A stretch of DNA of 64,000 bases from Membranipora membranacea. Taxonomy: Eukaryota; Bryozoa; Gymnolaemata; Cheilostomatida; Membraniporidae. The stretch covers positions 18,104,001 to 18,168,000 of the forward strand of contig OU612073.1 in assembly GCA_914767715.1 (NCBI GenBank), read 5' to 3'. Within the stretch, counting starts at the first letter, position 1. Every line of letters begins with the position of its first letter. Shown piece by piece: positions 11,812-20,960 of the stretch. The position numbers were made by a program, and so were the translations under genes. Below the pieces are notes generated by a model. It saw nothing but the letters and a program-made list of their open reading frames with translations, was not told where the DNA came from and did not search any database.

Positions 11812-12724
11812 TTGACTCATTCCCTGGCTGTGGCTGCTAAGAGCTTAGTTATATATACAAACCGGATTACCTCAAACCTGAGTAATGTTACAATAATTAA
11901 GTACGCAGGTGACACTTGCATCATAGGCTGCATTGCTAATCAATCAGATCTCAACTCCTATTTTGATGAAATCCATAGAATTGCTAAACGATGTGCTGAT
12001 TTAAAGCTTTTATTAAACCCTACTAAGACCCAGGAAATGATGCTATCCACCCAATATGTTAAACCTTCTACCCCTGCATTTGTTTTAAATGATACTGCTA
12101 TTGCTTTTAGTGATAAAGTTAAATATCTTGGTATATTAGTTGACGATAAGCTGCGTTTTAATGATCATGTGCATGGTATAGTTTCAACCGCCTCTCAAAG
12201 GATGTATGTAGTCAGGAATTTTGTATGTTTAAGCTCTAAATCACTATCAAATATGCTTTTTAAAAGTTTTATTGTATCACAAATCTCCTATTGCTTACCC
12301 ATTATTTTTAAAAGCTTATATGCTGCTGACAAGCAACGCCTGTGTAAAATTTTCAAGGACGCTATTAAGTTAGGCATTGAACATCCCGATATTTATACCA
12401 TGATGGACAATCAGACACGAACACTGGCCTTACGCTATATTCACGATGAGGATCATTTCATCAATGATTTGTTGAGTAAATGTCCATCTGGCAGATACCG
12501 TACAGTAAAACATAGAAGCTCACTGGGGAGAGACTGTTTTCTGCGTCATATCACTCTTATTTTAAACGAAATACTTTTTTAGACAGAGATTTGATTTTTT
12601 ATTCCAAGTGTCTTCGCTTTTTTCTTGCCGATTCAAAGTGCCAGCAATTACACTGTATTTCGCGACTCATTTTTTCTTTTAATAATGCTGTCAGTGATAG
12701 TAATAAAATCCATCCATCCATCCA
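11812..12724 (+). mobile_element. 5'-truncated non-LTR retrotransposon (LINE), reverse transcriptase C-terminal part
   Basis: A 256-codon open frame (11812-12582) holds the reverse transcriptase active-site block as IIKYAGDTCI, where the family has YADD; the second aspartate position is glycine. LLLNPTKTQEMM and VKYLGILVDDKLRF follow, which are standard spacing blocks of CR1/Jockey-like elements. The 3' end carries a short untranslated stretch ending in repeated ccat near 12709-12724, as in LINEs with microsatellite tails. The endonuclease and first RT blocks are missing. The substituted active site and truncation make it inactive. Confidence 0.8.
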
Positions 12725-12919
12725 TACTTTGAAATCAATGGTGGATCATTAGCCTTTCATTTATGACAGCATCAAAAGATTTATGACCATTGTTCCACTA
12801 AAAACTAAATTTGTTATGAAATAACCAATATGCGGGGTGGGTAAGGCACTCGATGGCTCGTTTTACTGATGCTGTCGCGGAGCTTTGTTACGTTACCTAT
12901 TAAAGTGAAGATAGTTTAT

Positions 12920-15506
12920 TCATACGGGCTCTTTCTTTGGTTTAGTTTCAGCTTCCACCAACTGCTTCTTCATCATTTTTGCTTGAGACTGAAATAGAAA
13001 CGATAAAAGAAACATAATTCATTAGTTTTTTTATGGACAGGGGGATAACCTTATTTATCTCGGTTAGTCCATGCATTATTACCATGGAACTCGTCACAGC
13101 ATCTCTCAATCTAACAAGCTTTGGGCCCAAACCATCAACATATTTAGGAAGTACATATGTGTTGGGTGTGGGTGTTCTGGTACCTTACGGACTGAAAAAA
13201 TATCATAAACAGAAAGCTTTTTTTATTAGTGGGTGATTGGTGGGATAATTCAGAGTACAATATCTATTGTTATACAGAAAACAAGTCAACTCTAACATGT
13301 TCTCAATCCAATAGCCATCTGAATGAATAAATGTCCCCTTTAGAATCTAGATACCTGGTCCATGTGTATTGGTGATTTTGAATAGTCACAAATTCCTTTA
13401 GACCAGCTACTATACCTAGTGTTGAAAGATTTCAAATCGTTGGTCCAAATCTATTCTTCCTGTCGGGTATCTACTGATACCTAATTCTACAGGTTTGACA
13501 ATTTGCGCCAAGACGTCTTTTTTTATACCAGCCAGTTTTGTCACGTTATATTGTATGACACGGTCCCCTTTTACTTACTGCTGTTTAGTAAGAAACTGAA
13601 GATTTGGCTGCCCCTAAAGAGGGACGCAAGGTGCCCTAAATCCTTATACTGAGAATGTGATACATCCTAGAAAACTAGAATGCATCCTAGAGGTGAGGCC
13701 ATAGAAGACCTAATCGTGGGTGTACAGCGAGCTGCCAAAACTGAACTGGCACTAATCAGCCATTGACAATGACACTTTGATGTAAACATATGGTTACCTG
13801 AGAGCCATTGAGGATGGTCTCTATGTTCACATTACAGGAATCATCAAGCAACACGATATCATCACTGTCCCTGTGTGAGAATATAAATTTCTTCTGGTAG
13901 CATATTGTCTAGTGGAACTTGATGAAGAGATAAAGATATAGTTTGATCCGATTTGACTTCATTTTGAACGTCTCACACTCTAATGTTAAGCTGTTAAGCT
14001 GCTGGTAGTAAAGGGGAGATTATTCCCTGATCTAGGGTTTATCAAGGTCAGGAATATTCCAGATTTACTGATTCTTATGATGTCTCACTCATCTCAGACC
14101 CTTTCTCACTGCGGGAAGAGGAGACCTTGGCCACATGATCATAGAAGTGAAAACAATATAGTCAGTCAATCAATCACTTTAACCTACTGAAGTTTGATGA
14201 GGAAGAGGAACCCAAAGAATGTTGTTGGAGAACTCAAAATACAAATCTTAAAACAATCATATACCACTGCCTGAAACAAAAATGAGATGGGATCTGTATT
14301 CGAGTCATGAAATCGTGAAGCTACTGATGTTCCGATATTTCATTGAGTAACAAGGAGCTTTAAAGCAAGCATCAAACAATAAATATTTTGTCTTTTTACC
14401 GTTGATCACAGGGGCTGGTTCGCTGTGGAACGGAAATAGGTAGCCCATCATTAGAGTGCTCAGAACGGTCTGTGGGTTCTCCTGTGAATTGTGAAGGTTG
14501 GTCTGCTGCTGCTGTTGCCCCTGTTGAATTAACTCTTTCCCTTGTATTCAGTGTTTTATGTAATGCCTTTTGTACATTTTGCAGTCCACTAAAATATCAG
14601 AGATAATAATTTGTTGAATAATTAATTAATGGCAACTTTATTTTAGGCCAGCGATGTTTGCATTGAAAATAAATTCTTTTGCAAAAGCTAGCCCTGCAGC
14701 ATGAACATCTTGCTATGACTTGCGCCCCCTGGTCTTAGTAATTTGGCGCCATGTGTATACCAGCTTCTCTACCATAATATATAAGACATAACGACATCGG
14801 ATTTGTAGTATCAATGATGCTATCATTGATTTGTGGTCCACAGTGCAGGTTACTGTTGGTAACTTGATTTTTCGTTTGAAACCTGCCTCACTCACAGCGT
14901 CTTGTGATCAATTTTTATGCTGTTTTTCTTTAAAAAGACTTTAGGTGAAAATTAATATCAAACTGATCACGACAAAGTCATGGAAAAGAAGCTAGGGTGG
15001 TGAAAGTTGCTGACGTTTTTGAACGTGACAAAAATGAGATGACAGAGTCAGTATTCTTTAAGCCTTGGATCATTAATTTGACACACAACATCATCTTCCT
15101 TCAAATCTCATTGTGAACACAAGGTGATGGTACAATTTATAATCCATAAGTCCATAAATCCATATCCATATCTAAACCCATAAATCCATAAATCCATAAT
15201 CTTATAAATATTAATGATTTTACATTATAGTTATTATTGTGAAACTAAGTTGAGTTTAAAAGTACACAGAATTATTAACAGCCTATCAGTAGATAGGATT
15301 TTATTTTTTTTAAAAAGCAACACTTAATGGTGTTTTATTACAACTGTAAATTAACCCTGGTTTGCGGAGATTTCTATTTTAGCATCAGCTTAGTATTACA
15401 TCCCTACCTTCTGACATATATATAATGATGACCTGAACGCCAGAGTGATGAACAAGAATAGAAATAATATCCAATCCAGCACAGCACAAAACTTCCACCA
15501 TCACTC
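12920..15506 (-). CDS. Unidentified multi-exon gene with an acidic-hydrophobic (SIM-like) motif
   Basis: Minus-strand exons, 5' to 3': 15408-15506 (weak), 14400-14588, 13798-13870, 13579-13648, 13083-13191 and 12920-12988 (stop TGA). Each has an AG acceptor and GT donor. Phases agree across the first four. Exon 14400-14588 is open for 62 codons and includes GLQNVQKALHKTLNTRERV. The next reads DSDDIVLLDDSCN, which fits a SUMO-interacting pattern, then YKDLGHLASLFRGSQIF. The last reads SQAKMMKKQLVEAETKPKKE. At 13183/13191 there are two possible acceptors: the 13183 choice keeps the frame into the last exon (GLGPKLVRLRDAVTSSM), while the stronger one gives a different tail. I do not recognise the family. 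The 15.4 kb exon reads GHHYIYVR and an adjacent frame reads VHHSG, faintly like a USP peptidase His box, which I do not trust. Confidence 0.55.
14095..14245. repeat. Dispersed repeat shared with 5320-5465, intronic copy
   Basis: This is the second copy of the repeat described at 5.3 kb. It lies between the exons at 13798-13870 and 14400-14588 of the minus-strand gene. Divergence between copies is moderate. Confidence 0.7.
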
Positions 15507-16041
15507 CTAGTAAAAGAAGAAAGAGAATAGAATTACCAGTTACCATCAACCTCAGTAATACTTGCACCAGCTGCACATGAGTGTACAACACTATATCATC
15601 AAAGTGAAACCACCTACCAAAAGACTGTGTCACAAGTACATCAGTGGCACAACAATACGTATAGACAGCAGTTAGCATTAAGACAGGAGAGCATCAGGAC
15701 CGTTGTCCTATTCAGCAGTGTTTTAGATTGTAAAGTGAAATAATTTTATTGTATAATATAATATAGCTGGTATTGTCGTGTAATTCTGAGTAATATCAGC
15801 TTATCTGTGCTATCAATGCTTAAATCAGCACTCATCTGACATTCTAGATAACAAAGGATACAAAAAAAATAAGGATACGAGTGCAGAGACGGTCAGGTCA
15901 GAATATTTAGAACACCTTTTAATATTTTTAACCTTATATAAATATTTTATACTTGTATTTGGTCTCAATTGAAATAAATGGTCAGGGTAATTAAATAAAT
16001 AATCTTATGCTAAACAGATTAAGTTTATGCCTGTCTGGGTG
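15507..16041. other. AT-rich spacer; possible further upstream exon near 15600
   Basis: A minus-strand frame here reads VTQSFGRWFHFDDI and could belong to the gene downstream. No donor and acceptor pair is convincing. The remainder shows nothing recognisable. Confidence 0.3.
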
Positions 16042-16456
16042 CAGGGGCGTATATTCTAAAAATTTTCACTCACTGACTTTTTAGAGATGAGCATAATGAT
16101 CGGGCGCAGCCCGATCCACACGCCGTAGGCGTGGCGGGGAGGGTGTGGGAGGGGCACTTAAGTGCCCTCCCACCACGGAAATTTTTGCATATCGGTAGCA
16201 AAATAGTGCAAGCAGAGAGGTATTTCAATAGCTCACTGAGCTGTTGGGTACTTTCAGAAAACAACTCAATAGCAGTAGAAGATTACGGTAAAACTGCTCC
16301 AGTTATAAAGCACCCATTTGAAAAAAAACTGACCTTGATGGGATTCGAACCCACAACAATCTGATTATTAGTGATTATAAAGCAGACGCTCTACACACTG
16401 AGCGATTCAGCCACTCACGGAAATCCGTGGGCCATGAGTGGTAATATACGCCACTG
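16042..16456 (-). mobile_element. Non-autonomous hAT-like element with internal tRNA-like sequence, copy A
   Basis: The element begins CAGGGGCGTATATT and ends AATATACGCCACTG, so the ends are near-perfect inverted repeats. It is flanked by the exact 8-bp duplication TCTGGGTG (16034-16041 and 16457-16464). CAG...CTG termini with an 8-bp target duplication are the signature of the hAT superfamily. Inside are small hairpins (gatcgggc/gcccgatc, cacgcc/ggcgtg) and, read on the minus strand, a tRNA-like stretch with gctcagtgtgtagagc (D arm) and gtgggttcgaatccca (T arm). No transposase frame is present. It lies in the opposite orientation to the copy at 29395-29794. Confidence 0.9.
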
Positions 16457-17200
16457 TCTGGGTGACCTTTCATGTACTAGATTATCAGCAGATATCAAAA
16501 GCTGCAATACATATAACGTGTGATGATTTAAATTGACTGTGTATTATAATAGCCTTGAATTAAATCTAAGTTCAAAATTGAGACAGTATCTAGTGCATTA
16601 AATTCAGTGGAGTAGATAAACTCTGTGCATGTATCACATATTGTCAGGAAATTAATTGATATCGCTCGCTCCGTAAAGCCCATCAGAATAAGTTGAGATC
16701 AGTGTATCATGTATCAGTGTATCTTTGAGACCCTTCTGTGGGCTATATAATGATTGCATAATTCAAGCGAAGGCTTTCAGTGCTAAACTAAATAGAACCC
16801 AAAACTAAATAGAAAAGCCCACTCGCTCATCAAAGTAGACTCAAAGCAAGCTAACTACACCTTGTTGTGAACACGGCCCAGTTCGTTTCTCACACTTATG
16901 CGTTTCTTACACTTATGGTTTTCTAATCATACATGTGGGAGTGACTCTATATTATCCCAATCACACTGATGTTAGCCACCTACTTGGGTTATAACATTAG
17001 TTAAATTTAAAATAAAATGGCAAAATGGCAATGGAATAAACTAGCACAAAGTATAACACTTTAAACTAGTTTCATTTATATAAGCCCCCCCACCCCCGAC
17101 CCGACGGCCTGCCCAGGCTACCCCCCCCCCCCCGCAATATCAAGCCAACACATTGGCTACTGATAACCTGACCTTTTCTTTGGAACGGCACACCCTGGGA
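16457..17200. other. AT-rich spacer ending in C-tracts; no gene seen
   Basis: Nothing is recognised until two C-rich tracts at 17086-17134, which include a run of about 14 C. They lie directly before the satellite block. Confidence 0.5.
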
Positions 17201-18054
17201 GATTCGATGCGGGGGAAGCTGGACGCGCAAGGAGGGCCCCAGCCCTTCGCAGCGTGGCCCAGATTCGATGCGGGGGAAGCTGGACGCGCAAGGAGGGCCC
17301 CAGCCCTTCGCAGCGTGGCCCAGATTCGATGCGGGGGAAGCTGGACGCGCAAGGAGGGCCCCAGCCCTTCGCAGCGTGGCCCAGATTCGATGCGGGGGAA
17401 GCTGGACGCGCAAGGAGGGCCCCAGCCCTTCGCAGCGTGGCCCAGATTCGATGCGGGGGAAGCTGGACGCGCAAGGAGGGCCCCAGCCCTTCGCAGCGTG
17501 GCCCAGATTCGATGCGGGGGAAGCTGGACGCGCAAGGAGGGCCCCAGCCCTTCGCAGCGTGGCCCAGATTCGATGCGGGGGAAGCTGGACGCGCAAGGAG
17601 GGCCCCGGCCCTTCGCAGCGTGGCCCAGATTCGATGCGGGGGAAGCTGGACGCGCAAGGAGGGCCCCGGCCCTTCGCAGCGTGGCCCAGATTCGATGCGG
17701 GGGAAGCTGGACGCGCAAGGAGGGCCCCGGCCCTTCGCAGCGTGGCCCAGATTCGATGCGGGGGAAGCTGGACGCGCAAGGAGGGCCCCAGCCCTTCGCA
17801 GCGTGGCCCAGATTCGATGCGGGGGAAGCTGGACGCGCAAGGAGGGCCCCAGCCCTTCGCAGCGTGGCCCAGATTCGATGCGGGGGAAGCTGGACGCGCA
17901 AGGAGGGCCCCAGCCCTTCGCAGCGTGGCCCAGATTCGATGCGGGGGAAGCTGGACGCGCAAGGAGGGCCCCAGCCCTTCGCAGCGTGGCCCAGATTCGA
18001 TGCGGGGGAAGCTGGACGCGCAAGGAGGGCCCCAGCCCTTCGCAGCGTGGCCCA
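17201..18054. repeat. 61-bp satellite, 14 copies
   Basis: The unit starts gattcgatgcgggggaagct and ends gcgtggccca. It repeats with almost no change; the clearest variant is ccag/ccgg in three central units. Because 61 is not a multiple of three and the unit lacks stops in several frames, long overlapping open frames appear on both strands. They are artefacts of the repeat. It is GC-rich, unlike its surroundings. Confidence 0.98.
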
Positions 18055-18055
18055 G

Positions 18056-18479
18056 ATTCAATGCGGGAACTTGCCCCTTTTTTAATGCCCAGATTCAATG
18101 CGGGGGAAGAACTTGCCCCCTTTTTAATGCCCAGATTCAATGCGGGGGAAGAACTTGCCCCCTTTTTAATGCCCAGATTCAATGCGGGGGAAGAACTTGC
18201 CCCCTTTTTAATGCCCAGATTCAATGCGGGGTAAGAACTTGCCCCCTTTTTAATGCCCAGATTCAATGCGGGGGAAGAACTTGCCCCCTTTTTAATGCCC
18301 AGATTCAATGCGGGGGAAGAACTTGCCCCCTTTTTAATGCCCAGATTTAATGCGGGGGAAGAACTTGCCCCCTTTTTAATGCCCAGATTCAATGCGGGGG
18401 AAGAACTTGCCCCCTTTTTAATGCCCAGATTCAATGCGGGGGAAGAACTTGCCCCCTTTTTAATGCCCAGATTCAATGC
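18056..18479. repeat. 42-bp satellite, one short and nine full copies
   Basis: The unit starts attcaatgcgggggaagaac and ends tttttaatgcccag. Its start is a variant of the start of the 61-bp unit (gattcgatgcgggggaag), so the two arrays share a core. The first unit is about 37 bp, then nine 42-bp units follow in register, then a partial unit. Confidence 0.97.
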
Positions 18480-18604
18480 GGGGGAAGAACTTGCCCCCTT
18501 TTTAATGCGGGGGAAGAACTTGCCCCCTTTTTAATGCGGGGGAAGAACTTGCCCCCTTTTTAATGCGGGGGAAGAACTTGCCCCCTTTTTAATGCGGGGG
18601 AAGA
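18480..18604. repeat. 29-bp satellite, four copies plus transition
   Basis: The unit is the 42-bp unit with its cccagattcaatg part removed: cgggggaagaacttgccccc then tttttaatg. The last partial unit changes to gaacttgggcccccacttgg and runs into the next array. Confidence 0.95.
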
Positions 18605-18983
18605 ACTTGGGCCCCCACTTGGCCCCCACTTGGCCCCCACTTGGCCCCCACTTGGCCCCCACTTGGCCCCCACTTGGCCCCCACTTGGCCCCCACTTGGC
18701 CCCCACTTGGCCCCCACTTGGCCCCCACTTGGCCCCCACTTGGCCCCCACTTGGCCCCCACTTGGCCCCCACTTGGCCCCCACTTGGCCCCCACTTGGCC
18801 CCCACTTGGCCCCCACCTGGCCCCCACCTGGCCCCCACTTGGCCCCCACCTGGCCCCCACTTGGCCCCCACTTGGCCCCCACTTGGCCCCCACTTGGCCC
18901 CCACTTGGCCCCCACTTGGCCCCCACTTGGCCCCCACTTGGCCCCCACTTGGCCCCCACTTGGCCCCCACTTGGCCCCCACTT
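18605..18983. repeat. 11-bp satellite (acttggccccc), about 34 copies
   Basis: The unit acttggccccc repeats almost perfectly, with a few acctgg variants near 18815-18850. The minus strand carries a run of five G every 11 bases, a layout that could form G-quadruplexes. Open frames of PxWAP type are artefacts. Confidence 0.97.
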
Positions 18984-20960
18984 TGGAAGTGGAAGCAAGC
19001 AAACGCAAGTGAAAGCAAGTGGAAGCAAGTGAAAGCAAGTTGGAGTGAGTGGAGTTAAGCAAAGGCAAGTGGAAACAAGTGGAAGCGAGCGAAAGTAAGT
19101 CGACGTAAGCAAAGGCAAGCAGGGTTAAGTGAAGGCAGGCGGAAGCAAGCGGAAGTAACCGGGAGTAAGGGAAGGCAAGTAAGAGTAAATGAGAGTAAGA
19201 AAAAGCAAATGAGCGTAAGTGACGCCAAGTGTGAGTAAGTGAAGGCAAGTTGAAGCAAGTTAGAGTTAGTGAAGGCAAGTAAGAGTAAGTGTAGGCAAGT
19301 GAGAGTAATTGAAGGCAATTGAGAGTTAGTGAAGGCAAGTGAGAGTTAGTGGATGCAAGTGGGAGCAAGCGAAGGCAAGTGAGAGTAAGTGAAAGTAAAT
19401 GAGAGTAGGTGAAGGCAAACAAGAGTAAGTGAAGGCAAACAAGAGTAAGCGAAGGCAGGTGGAAGCAATTGGAAGTAAGTAGGAGTAAGCGAAGGCACGT
19501 GAAAGTAAGTGAGAGTAAGCGACGCCAAGTGTGAGTAAGTGAAGGCAAGTCGAAGCAAGTGAGAGTAAGTGAAGTCAAGTGAAAGTAAGTGAAGTCAAGT
19601 GAGAGTAAGTGAAGTCAAGTGAGAGTAAGTAAAAGCAAGTGAGAGTAAGTAAAAGCAAGTGAGAGTAAGTAAAAGCAAGTGAGAATAAGTGAAGGCAAGC
19701 AAGAGTAAGTGAAGGCAAGCAAGAGTAAGTGAAGGCAGGTGGAAGCAAGTGGAAGTAAGTGGGAGTAAGCGAAGGCAAGTGAGAGTATTTGAGAGTAAGT
19801 GAAAGCAAATGAGAGTAAGTGACGCCAAGTGAGTGTAAGTGAAGTCAAGTGAGAGTAAGTGTAGGCAAGTGAGAGTAAGTGTAGGCAAGTGAGAGTAAGT
19901 GAAGTCAAGTGAGAGTAAGTGTAGGCAAGTGAGAGTTAGTGTAGGCAAGTGAGAGTAAGTGAAGTCAAGTGAGAGTAAGTGTAGGCAAGTGAGAGTTAGT
20001 GTAGGCAAGTGAGAGTAAGTGAAGTCAAGTGAGAGTAAGTGTAGGCAAGTGAGAGTAAGTGTAGGCAAGTGAGAGTTATTGTAGGCAAGTGAGAGTTAGT
20101 GTAGGCAAGTGAGAGTAAGTGAAGTCAAGTGAGAGTAAGTGTAGGCAAGTGAGAGTAAGTGTAGGCAAGTGAGAGTAAGTGAAACAAGTGAGAGTAAGTG
20201 AAACAAGTGAGAGTAAGTGTAGGCAAGTGAGAGTAAGTGTAGGCAAGCGAGAGTTAGTGAAGGCAAGCGAGAGTAACTGAAGGTAAGTGAGAGTAAGTCA
20301 AGGCAAGTGGATAAAAAATGGAAGCAAGTGGATGCGAATGGAATTAAGTGATGGCAAGTAGAGGTAAATGGAAGTTAGTTAAGGCAAGTGTGGGCAAGTG
20401 GACGTTCGTGAAGGCAGTCGGAAGTAAGTGTACGCAAGTGGAAGTAAGTGTAGGCAAGCAGAAGTAAGTGTAGGCAAGCAGAAGTCAGTGTAGGCAAGCA
20501 GAAGTAAGTGTAGGCAAGCAAAAGTAAGTGTAGGCAAGCAAAAGTAAGTGTAGGCAATCAAAAGTAAGTGTAGGCAAGCTGAAGTTAGTGTAGGCAAGCT
20601 GAAGTTAGTGTAGGCAAGCGTAAGTTAGTGTAGGCAAGTGTAGTAAGCAGACGCAAGTGGAGGCAAGTTGGATGTAAGTGGATGTTAGTGAAGGCAAGTT
20701 CGAGTAGGTGGACGTCAGCGATCGCAGCAAGTGGAAGTAAGTGAAAGCAAGTGGATGCAAGTAGAAGTAAGTGATGATAGGTGGAAGTAAATGGATGGTA
20801 AGTAGAGGCCAGTGCAGACAACTGGCTTAAATTGATGACAGTGCTGTAGACAGGGAAAAGCGAATGTAGGTCAGTGGAAGCAAGTGTAGTAAGTGTAGGC
20901 AAGCAGAGTCCGTATTAGTGAGCGAAAGTAAGTGTAGGCTAGTGGTCTTAGGTATTCATG
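18984..20960. repeat. 10/20-bp satellite of the aagtgagagt / aagtgaaggc type, about 2 kb
   Basis: A decamer of form AAGTGRRRGY alternates in pairs, giving a 20-bp higher-order unit such as gtaggcaagtgagagtaagt. Long stretches (for example 19561-20160) keep exact 10-base register. The plus strand is strongly purine-rich and repeats gtaagt or gcaagt many times, the 5' splice-site consensus. Minus-strand frames rich in Leu, Thr and His are artefacts. The array becomes irregular after 20280. Confidence 0.95.

Noticed and set aside
13033-13236. Plus-strand 67-codon frame
   Set aside because: It is antisense to minus-strand exons at 13083-13191 and 12920-12988, which have splice borders and, in part, matching phase.
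16320-16410. Functional tRNA gene
   Set aside because: D-arm and T-arm words are present, but the anticodon region carries extra bases and the acceptor stem does not pair. It lies inside a transposon and the related copy at 29.5 kb is mutated in the T loop.
17072-18534. Long overlapping open frames (up to about 440 codons) on both strands
   Set aside because: They arise from the 61- and 42-bp satellites, whose units lack stops in several frames. There is no start context, splice structure or non-repetitive domain.
17201-18604. CRISPR-like array of regular repeats
   Set aside because: The units are head-to-tail with no unique spacers, and the genome is eukaryotic.
18531-20902. Open frames rich in Gly/Trp/Pro or Leu/Thr/His over the 11-bp and decamer arrays
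   Set aside because: These are translations of simple tandem repeats in several frames, with no independent evidence of coding.
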